Source: Demequina salsinemoris
GTDB taxonomy: Bacteria > Actinomycetota > Actinomycetes > Actinomycetales > Demequinaceae
Direction of reading: 5' to 3'
Assembly: GCF_000974805.1 (NCBI RefSeq)
Contig: NZ_BBQZ01000001.1
Location: 124,001 to 188,000, forward strand
DNA length: 64,000 bases
Shown: positions 35,367 through 44,043 of the stretch, one piece after another
How the letters are laid out: each line of letters starts with the position of its first letter
How positions within the stretch are numbered: position 1 is the stretch's first letter
Program-made: the position numbers and the translations under genes
The notes under the pieces: generated by a model
What the model saw: only the letters and a program-made list of their open reading frames with translations
What the model was told of the DNA's origin: nothing
The model's database searches: none

Positions 35367-35415
35367 GCGGGACATGAGGGTCGGATCTGAGTCAGTACCT
35401 GCACCCATGTCCCGC
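35367..35415 (+). repeat. 49-nt hairpin element, copy 2
   Basis: GCGGGACATGAGGGT begins the element and GCACCCATGTCCCGC ends it, extended to TA...TA at 35365-35417. The stem is the best paired of the three copies. It lies between the start of the GNAT gene and the end of the thiamine ABC operon. Confidence 0.75.
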
Positions 35416-35433
35416 TAGCGCGCGGGGGCCGCC

Positions 35434-36114
35434 TCAGACCAGTCGGCCGTCCTCCATGCGCAGGACCCGGTGCGCCATCGTCTCGGCCTCGGCAGGGTCG
35501 TGGGTCACGAGCAGCGCCGAGACGCCCTGCGAGCGCAGGATCGCCTTCACGTCCTTCGCGAGCCGGGTCCTGAGCTCGGAATCGAGCGCGGACAGCGGCT
35601 CGTCGAGCGCGAGCAGCCGCGGCTTCGCGGCGAGCGACCGGGCGAGCGCCACGCGCTGGCGCTGACCTCCCGAGAGCTCCGACACGTCGCGCGCGCCCAG
35701 CCCCTCCAGGCCCACGACGCGCAGCAGCTCCTCGACGCGCGCCGCACGGGCTTCGACCGAGACGCCGGCCATGCGCGGGCCGAAGGCGATGTTCCCCGCG
35801 ACATCGAGATGCGGGAACAGCTGCCCGTCCTGGAACACCATCCCGAACCGGCGCTTGTGGATGGGCACGCGGGTGAGCTCCTCGTCGTTCCACGCGACGG
35901 TGCCCGAGGCGGGCTCAACGGTGCCGACCACTGCTCCCAGCAGGGAGGACTTGCCGCAGCCCGAGGGGCCGAGCAGCGCGACCGTCTCGCCGTGCCCGAC
36001 GGTGAGCGACACCCCGCGCACCGCCTCGACGGGGTTGTCCCCGGAGTAGGTGACGACGAGGTCGGTCACCGTGAGCCCGCCGGGCATGGTCTCGTAGCCG
36101 TTCGGTCCGTACAT
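35434..36114 (-). CDS. thiQ: Thiamine ABC transporter ATP-binding protein
   Basis: This 226-residue ATPase has Walker A GPSGCGKSS, signature LSGGQRQRVALARSLAA, Walker B RLLALDEPLSALD and switch THDPAEAETMA. It follows a ThiP-like permease and a ThiB-like binding protein under a TPP riboswitch, so thiamine (or thiamine phosphate) import is a secure inference. ATG 36114 is chosen because GGAAGGA lies about 8 nt upstream; a GTG at 36162 overlapping the permease stop is the alternative. Confidence 0.87.
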   Translation of the reverse strand: MYGPNGYETMPGGLTVTDLVVTYSGDNPVEAVRGVSLTVGHGETVALLGPSGCGKSSLLGAVVGTVEPASGTVAWNDEELTRVPIHKRRFGMVFQDGQLFPHLDVAGNIAFGPRMAGVSVEARAARVEELLRVVGLEGLGARDVSELSGGQRQRVALARSLAAKPRLLALDEPLSALDSELRTRLAKDVKAILRSQGVSALLVTHDPAEAETMAHRVLRMEDGRLV

Positions 36115-36151
36115 CAGTGCATCCTTCCGGGCGGCAGCGTCGTTCCGAGAC

Positions 36152-37786
36152 TCACAGTCCACCCCCTGATCGTGCCCGCCAACGTTCAGAGGCGAGCATC
36201 ACGGCGGCGACGAGCACCGCCAGCATGACGGACGATGCGTAGGCCAGTCCCACATTCTCCGCGCCTGGACGGGACAGCAGCCGAGCGATCGCGGTGGTGA
36301 GCGTGGGCCGGTCGGGGCGGGCGACGAACGCGGTCGCGCCGAACTCGCCCATCGCGATCGCGAACGAGAAGGCGAGCGAGGCCGCGACCGCGGGACGCAG
36401 CAGCACCGCGTCCACGTGCCATCGCACACGCCACGGGCTCGCGCCGAGGCTCGCGGCGGCGGCGCGCAGCCGCGGATCGAGAGACCGTACCGCGGGAAGC
36501 ATCGCGCGCACCATGAGCGGCAGCGCGACGATCGCCTGCGCGATCGGCACGAGCCACCATGACGCGCGCAGGTCCACGCCGAGCACGGACGTGTTGAGCG
36601 TCAGCAGCATCCCCAGGCCGACCACGACGGCCGAGACCCCGAGCGGCAGCATCGTCAGCCCTTCAAGCAAGGAGCCCCGCCGCGAGCGCCGGGCCACGAG
36701 CGCGGTCACGAGCAACCCCATCACGGCGACGATCACCGTCGCGATGGCCGCGGTCACCACGGAGTTCAGCGTCGCCTGCGCGACCGAGACCGGCAGCACG
36801 TTCCGCGCGGGCACGGAGAAGATCGCCGCATAGTGATCGAGCCCGTAGCCGTCTCCCACGCGCAGCGAGCGCTCGATCAGGGCCGACAGCGGCAGCACGA
36901 GCAGCACGACCGCAGGAACCAGCGCCCCGACCACGGCGAGCCGCTCGAATCGGCGAGGGCCGCGTCGTCCCTGGACCGCCTGGGTGAAGCCGCGCGCCCC
37001 GCCGACGCGCGCGCTGATCCACAGCGCGAGCGCGACGATCGCGACCTGCACGAGAGCGAGCACGGAGGCCGCGCGCAGGTCCAGGAACTGGTTGACCTGG
37101 AGGTAGATCTCGGTCTCCACGGTGCGCACGCGCGAGCCGCCGAGCACCAGCACCAGGGCGAAGGAGGTGGAGCAGAACAGGAACACGACGGCGGCCGCGG
37201 ACGCGATGGTCGGCGCGAGCGCGGGCAGGGTCACGTTCCAGTAGGCGCGGGCGCGCGAGGCGCCCAGGGTGCGCGCGGCCGCGGCGAGCGAGGACGGCAT
37301 CGTCTCCCAGGCGTTGCCGACCAGCCGCACCACGACGGACACGTTGAAGAACGTGAGCGCGAGCACGATCGACGCGGGCGTCTGGTCCAGCCCCCAGGAT
37401 CCGAGCAGCCCCGACGAGGAGAACAGCGCGGAGAACGCGGCGGCGACCACGAGCGTCGGCAGGACGAAGGGCGTCGTCAGCAGGGCGCGCACGGTGCGCC
37501 GCCCGCGCCACTCGAATCGACCGAGCGCCCACGCCGCCGGAAGCCCGACCGCGAGCGACCCGAGCGTCCCGAGGAGCGCCAGGTACAGCGTCGTCCAGAT
37601 CGCCTCGAGCGTGCGCGAGGAGGTCAGCACTGCCCAGCCCGCAGCCATGTCCCAGTCCTCGAACAGCCCGCGCACCAGCACTGACGCAACCGGCCACAGG
37701 AAGAACAGCCCGAGGAAGGACAGTGGCACGACCGCGACCGCCCACCATGCCAACTGGCGGCGGACGGTCGCGGAAGGGGTGCTCAC
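36152..37786 (-). CDS. thiP: Thiamine ABC transporter permease, fused double-domain (ThiP-like)
   Basis: This 544-residue permease has two BPD_transp_1 domains in one chain (about 12 helices), the usual ThiP/FbpB arrangement. EAA-like loops read AAAARTLGASRARAYW in the first half and RAAAASLGASPWRVRW in the second. GTG 37786 is followed at once by a hydrophilic N-terminus and the first helix. It lies 40 nt after the binding-protein gene. Iron-type permeases share the architecture; the TPP riboswitch decides for thiamine. Confidence 0.87.
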   Translation of the reverse strand: MSTPSATVRRQLAWWAVAVVPLSFLGLFFLWPVASVLVRGLFEDWDMAAGWAVLTSSRTLEAIWTTLYLALLGTLGSLAVGLPAAWALGRFEWRGRRTVRALLTTPFVLPTLVVAAAFSALFSSSGLLGSWGLDQTPASIVLALTFFNVSVVVRLVGNAWETMPSSLAAAARTLGASRARAYWNVTLPALAPTIASAAAVVFLFCSTSFALVLVLGGSRVRTVETEIYLQVNQFLDLRAASVLALVQVAIVALALWISARVGGARGFTQAVQGRRGPRRFERLAVVGALVPAVVLLVLPLSALIERSLRVGDGYGLDHYAAIFSVPARNVLPVSVAQATLNSVVTAAIATVIVAVMGLLVTALVARRSRRGSLLEGLTMLPLGVSAVVVGLGMLLTLNTSVLGVDLRASWWLVPIAQAIVALPLMVRAMLPAVRSLDPRLRAAAASLGASPWRVRWHVDAVLLRPAVAASLAFSFAIAMGEFGATAFVARPDRPTLTTAIARLLSRPGAENVGLAYASSVMLAVLVAAVMLASERWRARSGGGL

Positions 37787-37826
37787 GGGTTCAGTCTGGT
37801 GCGTTGAGGTCGGTGATGCTGACCGG

Positions 37827-38939
37827 TCAGTCGAGGACGATCGACGTCCACTCGTCGATCCACGCGTCGCGGTTCGCGTCGATCTCGGCGGGGTCGACCG
37901 TCACCGGCGAGGAGGACAGCGTCGCGTACTCGGCCCAGTCGGCGGGCACCTCGACCGAGGAGGACACCGGGTAGACGTACATGTTCGTCGGCAGCCCGGC
38001 CTGGAACTCGTCGGAGAGCATCCAGTCGACGACGAGCTGCGCGCCCGCGGGGTTGGACGCGCCCTCGAGCACGCCCGCGTACTCGACCTGGCGGAAGCAG
38101 CCGTCGGTCATCGATGCCGTGGTGGGCTCGCCGTCGATCACCTCGTAGGGCGGGGATGACGCGTAGGACAGGACGATGGGGTAGTCACCGCCGTAGTTCG
38201 GCGCCGAGAAGTCGGTGTAGTACGAGTCGCCCCACGAGGCCGTCACCCGCAGGCCGTTGGCGGCCATGTCGGCCCACCACTGCTGCCAGCCGTCGCCCAG
38301 CTCGCCGATCGTGGCGAGAAGGAACGCGAGACCGGGGGAGGAGGTCGCGGGGTTCATGACGGAGACGAGGCCCGCATACTCCGGGTCGGTGAGGTCCTCG
38401 AGCGTCTCGGGCACCGCGACGTCGTTGTCCTCGAAGTACGCGAGGTCGTAGTTGAGGCACACGTCCGAGTAGTCGATCGCGGTGAGCTGGTCCTCGGCGC
38501 CCTCGATCGCGTAGGCGGCGGAGTCCGTCGCAGCCGGGGCGGACGACGTGTACGACGCGAGGACGCCGTTCTCGACCGCGCGCGTCGCGAACGTGTTGTC
38601 GATGCCGTAGACCACATCGCCCAGCGGGGCGTCCTTGGTCAGTACGAGCTGGTTCACCAGCGTGCCCGCGTCGCCCGGCGCGACGAACTCGACCGTCATC
38701 CCGGTCTCCTCCTCGAACGCGGCGAGCGCCGCATCGTCCACGTAGAAGGAGTCGTGGGTGACGACGGTGACCGTGGTGCCGGCAACATCGTCCAGGGACG
38801 ATGCGGTCGCCTCGGTCGAGGCGGACGCGTCGGTGGACGCGGACGACGATGGGTCGTCGCCGGTACCGGAGCTGCAGGCCGTCAGGGCCAGCATCGAGAT
38901 GGCGGCCGCCGACGCGGCCAGGGTGCGCGAGATGCGCAT
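37827..38939 (-). CDS. thiB: Thiamine-binding lipoprotein (ThiB-like)
   Basis: This 370-residue lipoprotein has lipobox LTAC, a Ser/Asp/Ala-rich spacer, then a class II binding fold. Segments typical of TbpA/ThiB are VVTHDSFYVDDAALAAFEEE, APLGDVVYGIDNTFATRA, and SSPGLAFLLATIGELG, with Trp/Tyr-rich pocket segments (WQQWWADM, WGDSYYTDF). ATG 38939 has GGGAGG upstream and lies just downstream of the TPP riboswitch. It is the first gene of thiB-thiP-thiQ. Confidence 0.88.
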   Translation of the reverse strand: MRISRTLAASAAAISMLALTACSSGTGDDPSSSASTDASASTEATASSLDDVAGTTVTVVTHDSFYVDDAALAAFEEETGMTVEFVAPGDAGTLVNQLVLTKDAPLGDVVYGIDNTFATRAVENGVLASYTSSAPAATDSAAYAIEGAEDQLTAIDYSDVCLNYDLAYFEDNDVAVPETLEDLTDPEYAGLVSVMNPATSSPGLAFLLATIGELGDGWQQWWADMAANGLRVTASWGDSYYTDFSAPNYGGDYPIVLSYASSPPYEVIDGEPTTASMTDGCFRQVEYAGVLEGASNPAGAQLVVDWMLSDEFQAGLPTNMYVYPVSSSVEVPADWAEYATLSSSPVTVDPAEIDANRDAWIDEWTSIVLD

Positions 38940-38945
38940 GGGTTT

Positions 38946-38963
38946 CCTCCCATGGATAGGAGG
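38946..38963 (-). promoter_or_regulatory. Possible Shine-Dalgarno sequestering hairpin before thiB
   Basis: The thiB ribosome binding site GGGAGG can pair with CCTCC about 8 nt upstream on the transcript. This small hairpin sits just after the riboswitch aptamer and could serve as its expression platform. Confidence 0.4.
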
Positions 38964-38970
38964 GGACGAG

Positions 38971-39073
38971 ACTCGACTCCCTACGCCGGTGCTAGCCGGA
39001 TCAGGTTCGAGGGTCTGCGGCTGGTCCGCACTCTCAGCGCCCTCACCCCGGTCTCCCGAGAGGCGCTCCCCTG
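38971..39073 (-). promoter_or_regulatory. TPP riboswitch (THI element)
   Basis: Read on the minus strand, the aptamer shows the conserved words in order: GGGGTGAG, GCTGAGA (CTGAGA at 39032-39037), GACCCTCGAACCTGATC (around 39006), CCGGCTAGCACCGG and CGTAGGGA (38978-38985). These are the P2-P5 core segments of the TPP-sensing RNA. Binding of thiamine pyrophosphate should turn off the transporter genes. Edges are approximate because P1 pairing is not clear by eye. Confidence 0.95.
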
Positions 39074-39201
39074 TCGTGGGACCCACCCTAGCGCGCCCTG
39101 GTGCCGTCGAGAATCCTCACGCATCCGCTCCACCGGCCGATGGTGAGGACAGATCAGCCGGGCCAGGCATGCCCGCGCCCACCCCCGACGGAAGGACCGC
39201 C

Positions 39202-39501
39202 GTGTCGATGGACAAGATCCCCATGCCCCTGAAGTTCGACAAGGCTCCCGACCCGCGCCTCGCGCAGGAGGCGGCCGCGTATCACGGCTTCCACTGGGGG
39301 CCCAACGGCATGATCCTGGACCACAAGAACGGCTACCTCGCGGACAGCCTCGCCGACCTCGCGCGCCTGATGCGCGACCTGGGCTGGTTCACGGGCTACC
39401 GGGAGCCGACGTCGGCCGTCCTCTACAACGAGATGCCTTCGAAGGCCGACGAGGCCGTGCGCGAGATCTGCGTCAAGCAGCGCCGCTACTCGGCGATCTA
39501 G
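39202..39501 (+). CDS. Small protein of unknown function
   Basis: This 99-residue soluble protein is not one I recognise. It is mixed-charge, with GFHWGPNGMILDHKNGYLAD in the centre, a Leu-rich helix (LADLARLMRDLGW) and a basic end (KQRRYSAI). GTG 39202 is favoured since GGAAGGA lies 5 nt upstream; ATG 39208 is the alternative. Codon usage is normal for the region, so it looks like a real gene. It lies between the thiB riboswitch and dcd, with no operon partner. Confidence 0.65.
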   Translation: MSMDKIPMPLKFDKAPDPRLAQEAAAYHGFHWGPNGMILDHKNGYLADSLADLARLMRDLGWFTGYREPTSAVLYNEMPSKADEAVREICVKQRRYSAI

Positions 39502-39542
39502 GGAGTCTCGCCGTTCAGATCGCGCCGTTCAGATCGCGCCGT

Positions 39543-40118
39543 TCATATCTCCGTGCGGTGGAAGCTCTGGAAGCTGCGTGATGCCGTCGGCCCGCGCTGG
39601 CCGCGGTAGCGCGACCCGTACTTGTCCGACCCGTACGGGTGCTCGGCCGCCGAAGACATGCGGAAGAAGCACAGCTGGCCGATCTTCATGCCGGGCCACA
39701 GGTTGATCGGCAGCGTCGCGGTGTTGGACAGCTCGAGCGTCACGTTGCCCTCGAAGCCCGGGTCGATGAAGCCCGCGGTCGAGTGCGTCAGCAGGCCGAG
39801 CCGGCCGAGCGAGGACTTGCCCTCGAGCCTGGCCGCCACGTCGTCCGGCAGCGTGACCGACTCGTAGGTCGCGCCGAGCACGAACTCGCCGGGGTGCAGC
39901 ACGAACGGCTTCCCGTCCGCGACCTCGACCAGGCGCGTGAGCTCGGGCTGATCGATCGCGGGGTCGATCGCCGCGTACTTGTGGTTGTCGAACACGCGGA
40001 ACAGCTTGTCGAGGCGCACGTCGATGGACGCGGGCTGGATCATCGTCGCGTCGTAGGGGTCCAGGGCGACCCGGCCCGACTCGATCTCGGCGCGGATGTC
40101 GCGGTCGGAGAGCAGCAT
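39543..40118 (-). CDS. dcd: dCTP deaminase (possibly bifunctional dCTP deaminase/dUTPase)
   Basis: This 191-residue protein has a dUTPase-like fold. The dCTP deaminase marks are [27 protein letters not shown] with the catalytic Glu in VTLELSN, and the C-terminal SKYGSRY-like segment [10 protein letters not shown]. It supplies dUMP or dUTP for thymidylate synthesis. In actinobacteria the enzyme is often bifunctional and yields dUMP directly, but I cannot prove that here. ATG 40118 follows a TACGCT box by 6 nt, so the mRNA is probably leaderless. Confidence 0.93.
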   Translation of the reverse strand: MLLSDRDIRAEIESGRVALDPYDATMIQPASIDVRLDKLFRVFDNHKYAAIDPAIDQPELTRLVEVADGKPFVLHPGEFVLGATYESVTLPDDVAARLEGKSSLGRLGLLTHSTAGFIDPGFEGNVTLELSNTATLPINLWPGMKIGQLCFFRMSSAAEHPYGSDKYGSRYRGQRGPTASRSFQSFHRTEI

Positions 40119-40124
40119 GAGGCC

Positions 40125-40130
40125 AGCGTA
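40125..40130 (-). promoter_or_regulatory. -10 box of leaderless dcd promoter
   Basis: TACGCT on the minus strand, 6 nt (GGCCTC), then ATG 40118. Confidence 0.45.
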
Positions 40131-40319
40131 CTGGGGCGGGGCCGACGAGTCCTCGGCTGCCTCCAGGAGACATCTGCCGCGCACCAGGGTGCGTGAACGT
40201 CCCCCAGGAGACAGGGACGATGCGGGCGCGGCCAGGTGCGTACCGGTTTCCTGGCCGCTGACAGGCATTTGTGACCGGTCACTGGGTCTTTCGGGCGCCT
40301 CGCACCCCCACCTGGGGGC

Positions 40320-40339
40320 TACCCTGTGAGAGCGCTCTC
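40320..40339 (+). promoter_or_regulatory. -10 box and LacI-type operator before cellobiose phosphorylase
   Basis: TACCCT (40320-40325) is followed at once by the perfect palindrome GAGAGCGCTCTC (40328-40339). It resembles the CebR/LacI-family operators of actinobacteria with the core GAGCGCTC. Sitting on the transcription start, it would repress when bound. A further palindrome, TGACCGGTCA, lies at 40272-40281. Confidence 0.65.
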
Positions 40340-40374
40340 CCGGCGCGTCAGCGAAGACTTGGAAGGCTTGACCC

Positions 40375-42798
40375 ATGCGATACGGACACTTCGACGATGA
40401 AGCCCGCGAATACGTCATCGAGACGCCGCACACCCCGTACCCCTGGATCAACTACCTCGGCTCGCAGGAGTTCTTCGGCCTCGTCTCCAACACCGGCGGC
40501 GGCTACTGCTTCTACCGCGACGCGAAGCTCCGCCGCCTCACGCGCTACCGCTACAACAACGTGCCCGTGGACGACGGCGGCCGCTACTTCTCGATCAACG
40601 ACGGCGGCGACGTGTGGAGCCCCGGCTACCGCCCCTACAAGCGGGACCTGGACTTCTACGAGGCGCGCCACGGCATGGGCTACACCCGCATCACGGGTGC
40701 GCGCGGAGGCCTGAAGGCCTCGGTGCTCATGTTCGTGCCCGTCGACGTGAACGCGGAGATCCACCGCGTCTCGCTCACCAACGAGTCCGACGCTCCCAAG
40801 TCCATCGACCTGTTCAGCATGGTCGAGTTCGCGTTGTGGAACGCCGAGGACGACCAGACGAACTACCAGCGCAACCTGAGCATCGGCGAGGTCGAGGTCG
40901 AGGGCAGCGCGATCTATCACAAGACCGAGTACCGCGAGCGGCGCGACCACTACGCGATGTACTGGGTGAACAAGGACGTCGCGGGCTTCGACACCGACCG
41001 CGAGGCGTTCCTGGGACTGGGCAACGCGTTCAGCGAGGCCGTGGTGCCCCACACCGCGCAGTCGACGAACTCGATCGCGTCGGGCTGGTACCCGATCGGC
41101 TCGCATCACCTCAAGGCGGAGCTCGAGCCCGGTGAGACGAAGTCCTTCACCTTCGTCCTCGGCTACCTCGAGAACCCGCGCGACGACAAGTGGGAGTCGC
41201 CGGGCGTGATCAGGAAGGACGGCGCGAAGAAGCTGATGCTGCGCTTCGCGACCGACGGCCAGACGCTCGCCGAGTTCGCGCGCCTCAACCAGTACTGGGA
41301 GGACCTGCTCGGCTCCTACACGGTGTCCTCGAGCGACGAGCGGCTCGACCGCTCGGTCAACATCTGGAACCAGTACCAGTGCATGGTCACCTACAACATG
41401 TCGCGCTCGGCCTCCTACTTCGAGACCGGCATGGGGCGAGGCATGGGCTTCCGCGACTCGTCGCAGGACCTGCTCGGCTTCGTCCACCTCGTGCCGCAGC
41501 GCGCGCGCGAGCGCATCCTCGACATCGCCGCGACGCAGTTCGAGGACGGCAGCGCGTACCACCAGTACCAGCCGCTCACCAAGCAGGGGAACCACACGCT
41601 CGGGTCGGGCTTCAACGACGACCCGCTGTGGCTGATCCTCGGCGTCGCCGCGTACATCAAGGAGACCGGCGACACCGGCATCCTCATGGAGAGCGTCCCG
41701 TTCGACAACGACGAGTCGAAGGCGCAGCCGCTCATCGAGCACCTGCGCCGCTCCTTCAACTTCACGCTCGAGAACCGCGGCCCGCACGGCCTGCCGCTCA
41801 TCGGCCGCGCCGACTGGAACGACTGCCTCAACCTCAACTGCTTCTCGACCGAGCCCGGCGAGTCGTTCCAGACCACGGGCAACAAGACCGGCGGCGTCGC
41901 CGAGTCCGTGTTCATCGCCGGCATGTTCTGCGCGATCGGCCCCGAGTACGCGGCGCTCGCGAAGATCGCGGGCAACAAGGACGAGGCCAAGCGCGCCAAG
42001 AAGGCCATCAAGGAGATGGAGAAGGCCGTGCTCGACCACGGCTGGGACGGCGCGTGGTTCCGCCGCGCCTACGACTACTTCGGCAACCCGGTCGGCTCGT
42101 CCGAGAACACCGACGGTCAGATCTGGATCGAGCCCCAGGGCTTCTGCGTCATGGGCGGCATCGGCGTCGAGGACGGCCGCGCGGCCATGGCCCTCGACTC
42201 GGTGCGCGAGCGGCTCAACACCCCTCACGGAATCGTCCTGCTCAACCCGGCCTACCAGGAGTATCACGTCGAGCTCGGCGAGGTGACGAGCTACCCGCCC
42301 GGCTACAAGGAGAACGCCGGGATCTTCTGCCACAACAACCCGTGGGTCGTCATCGCGGAGACCGTGCTCGGCCGCGCCGAGAACGCGTGGGAGTACTGGA
42401 AGCAGATCGCGCCCGCCTACCGCGAGGAGATCTCCGAGCTGCACAAGACCGAGCCGTACGTCTACGCGCAGATGATCGCCGGCAAGGACGCCGTCCGCCA
42501 CGGTGAGGCGAAGAACTCGTGGCTCACCGGCACCGCGTCGTGGAACTTCGTCGCCGTCTCCCAGCACCTGCTCGGTGTGCGACCCGACTACGACGGCCTC
42601 GTGGTGGACCCGTGCATCGGCTCCGCGATCCCCGAGTTCACGGTCGAGCGCACCGTGCGCGGCGCGAAGTACGTCATCCATGTCACCAACTCGGGCACGA
42701 AGGGCGCGATGCTCACCGTCGACGGCACCTCCATCGAGGGCAACGTCGTCCCCTACGCCGAGCCCGGCTCAGTCGTGCACGTCGAGGCGGTCGTCTAG
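40375..42798 (+). CDS. Cellobiose phosphorylase, GH94
   Basis: This 807-residue protein has the full GH94 layout: an N-terminal beta-sandwich ([20 protein letters not shown]), a linker, an (alpha/alpha)6 barrel and a C-terminal beta domain. The catalytic Asp is in [10 protein letters not shown] (Asp480). The substrate loop [16 protein letters not shown] and the late block [19 protein letters not shown] fit cellobiose phosphorylase well. The cytoplasmic enzyme splits cellobiose with phosphate to glucose-1-phosphate and glucose. GGAAGG precedes ATG 40375. The palindromic operator upstream suggests induction by cello-oligosaccharides. No transporter is adjacent, so uptake genes must be elsewhere. 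Confidence 0.92.
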   Translation: MRYGHFDDEAREYVIETPHTPYPWINYLGSQEFFGLVSNTGGGYCFYRDAKLRRLTRYRYNNVPVDDGGRYFSINDGGDVWSPGYRPYKRDLDFYEARHGMGYTRITGARGGLKASVLMFVPVDVNAEIHRVSLTNESDAPKSIDLFSMVEFALWNAEDDQTNYQRNLSIGEVEVEGSAIYHKTEYRERRDHYAMYWVNKDVAGFDTDREAFLGLGNAFSEAVVPHTAQSTNSIASGWYPIGSHHLKAELEPGETKSFTFVLGYLENPRDDKWESPGVIRKDGAKKLMLRFATDGQTLAEFARLNQYWEDLLGSYTVSSSDERLDRSVNIWNQYQCMVTYNMSRSASYFETGMGRGMGFRDSSQDLLGFVHLVPQRARERILDIAATQFEDGSAYHQYQPLTKQGNHTLGSGFNDDPLWLILGVAAYIKETGDTGILMESVPFDNDESKAQPLIEHLRRSFNFTLENRGPHGLPLIGRADWNDCLNLNCFSTEPGESFQTTGNKTGGVAESVFIAGMFCAIGPEYAALAKIAGNKDEAKRAKKAIKEMEKAVLDHGWDGAWFRRAYDYFGNPVGSSENTDGQIWIEPQGFCVMGGIGVEDGRAAMALDSVRERLNTPHGIVLLNPAYQEYHVELGEVTSYPPGYKENAGIFCHNNPWVVIAETVLGRAENAWEYWKQIAPAYREEISELHKTEPYVYAQMIAGKDAVRHGEAKNSWLTGTASWNFVAVSQHLLGVRPDYDGLVVDPCIGSAIPEFTVERTVRGAKYVIHVTNSGTKGAMLTVDGTSIEGNVVPYAEPGSVVHVEAVV

Positions 42799-42849
42799 CC
42801 GCCGCCCATCCGGCGGCCGCCGCCGACAAGTCCGACGCCCTCGGGGACC

Positions 42850-43674
42850 TCAGGCCTCGGGGGCGTCGGCACGTCCGGGGCTGGGTGCGGGGCCGGACAC
42901 GGGGTCGAGGTCGGGTGCGGGGTCGGGGCGCGGAGAGTCGAGTGTCGCACCCGGCGCCGCGAGCCATCGCAGGACCTCGGCGGTGAACGCGGCCGGGTCG
43001 TCGCGATCGATGTTGTGCCCCGTTCCCGCGACCGTGACAACCTCGTGCCCCTGCTTCGCGAGGAGCGCAGCACGGTCCGCGCTGACCGCGGTGTCGTGCT
43101 CGGCCTTGAGGACCAATGACGGGCACATCGGACGCGTGTCGGGCTCCGCGTAGCCGGTGTCGAGCAGCATCGTCAGCACGGTCGGGTCGAAGTGATCGCG
43201 CCCGCGCAGCTCGTGGAGGCGCGCCTCCTCGGACCAGCGAGGGTTGTCGCGCGCGAGGTGGTCGGGGTCGACCGGGATCCAGCTGGTCATCAGCTCGAGC
43301 GTCGCCTGCCGTGCGTCCTCGGTGGGGCCGATGATGTCGAACGCTGGATCGACGAGGATCTGGCGCTCGGGCCGCAGCCGCGGTGCCGTCGCCTGCGCGA
43401 GGTACCCGCCCAGCGAGTGGCCGAGCAGCAGCGCGGGCGCCTCGGGGACTGCCGCGACGACGGATTCCACCATGAGGTCCTTCGGGTAGGCGCTCGAGCG
43501 CGGGCTCTCGCCGTGACCGGGAAGGTCCACCGCGACGGCCCGGTATCCGGAGTCCGCCAGGGTCCTGGCGAGCGGCGCCCACGCGCCTCCGTGGTTGTAC
43601 ATCCCGTGGAGGAGCACGACGACGCGGTCGCCGGAGCCCCATGCGTGAGTCGCGAGCGGCAGCGGTTCGGTCAT
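42850..43674 (-). CDS. Alpha/beta hydrolase
   Basis: This 274-residue alpha/beta hydrolase has an oxyanion region VVLLHGMYNHGGAW, the nucleophile elbow LLGHSLGGYLA, an Asp in the KAEHDTAV strand and the catalytic His in GTGHNIDRDD. The last ~35 residues are a Pro/Asp/Ala-rich tail (DSPRPDPAPDLDP) outside the fold. The substrate is not predictable: esterase, lipase or C-C hydrolase are all possible. ATG 43674 starts directly before the first strand. It is monocistronic, with the 94-nt palindrome in its upstream region. Confidence 0.82.
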   Translation of the reverse strand: MTEPLPLATHAWGSGDRVVVLLHGMYNHGGAWAPLARTLADSGYRAVAVDLPGHGESPRSSAYPKDLMVESVVAAVPEAPALLLGHSLGGYLAQATAPRLRPERQILVDPAFDIIGPTEDARQATLELMTSWIPVDPDHLARDNPRWSEEARLHELRGRDHFDPTVLTMLLDTGYAEPDTRPMCPSLVLKAEHDTAVSADRAALLAKQGHEVVTVAGTGHNIDRDDPAAFTAEVLRWLAAPGATLDSPRPDPAPDLDPVSGPAPSPGRADAPEA

Positions 43675-43821
43675 GCCTTCATCCTGCCTGGTCGCTGCAC
43701 CGCGCGCCGTGTGCTGGCCCCGGATCCGTGCGCCGCGCCGCATGCCGCGTCCCAGCTGCTCGTGCCACGAGCGCCGAGCCATGCACCGGGGACCCGCCTT
43801 CCGCGCCTTCCCAGGCCCTCC

Positions 43822-43915
43822 GCGGACACTTTCTGACACATCGCGCGCGTGGCCGGCGGCGTGTCCCGCGAGACACGCCGCGCGAGCGCCGTGCCGTGTG
43901 TCAGAGAGTGTCCGC
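43822..43915. repeat. 94-nt nested palindrome, copy A
   Basis: The outer arms are GCGGACACTTTCTGACACA and its near-complement ending GTGTCCGC. The inner perfect stem is GCGGCGTGTC / GACACGCCGC around CCGCGA (43856-43881). It aligns without gaps to copy B at 62931-63023. It could fold as a long two-stem hairpin in RNA or a cruciform in DNA. Confidence 0.8.
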
Positions 43916-44031
43916 CGCGGGGTCGGGCTCGGCGAGGTCGGCGGTGCCGGGGGCGTCGGGCGGAGAAGCGGCGCCCAGGTCGCCGAACGGGGGCTCACGG
44001 CGGGCACTGGGCATCCCGGCCCGCGCGTGCC

Positions 44032-44037
44032 TACCCT
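44032..44037 (+). promoter_or_regulatory. -10 box of leaderless promoter (phosphoribosyltransferase gene)
   Basis: TACCCT, 6 nt (GGAGGC), then ATG 44044. The GGAGG inside the spacer would be lost from a leaderless transcript or, if initiation is upstream, act as a very close ribosome binding site. Confidence 0.4.
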
Positions 44038-44043
44038 GGAGGC

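Larger units (their letters stand above)
43675..44043. other. Non-coding gap with the 94-nt palindrome
   Basis: This 369-bp divergent region contains the nested palindrome at 43822-43915 and the leaderless promoter of the phosphoribosyltransferase gene at its right end. Nothing else recognisable is seen; open frames here follow the palindrome and lack coding character. Confidence 0.55.

Noticed and set aside
34446..35417. Composite transposon carrying the GNAT gene
   Set aside because: There is no transposase and no visible target duplication, and a third copy of the flanking element stands alone 13 kb away.
36115..36162. N-terminal extension of thiQ from GTG 36162
   Set aside because: It lacks a ribosome binding site at proper distance, whereas GGAAGGA precedes ATG 36114; the extension also matches no ATPase N-terminus.
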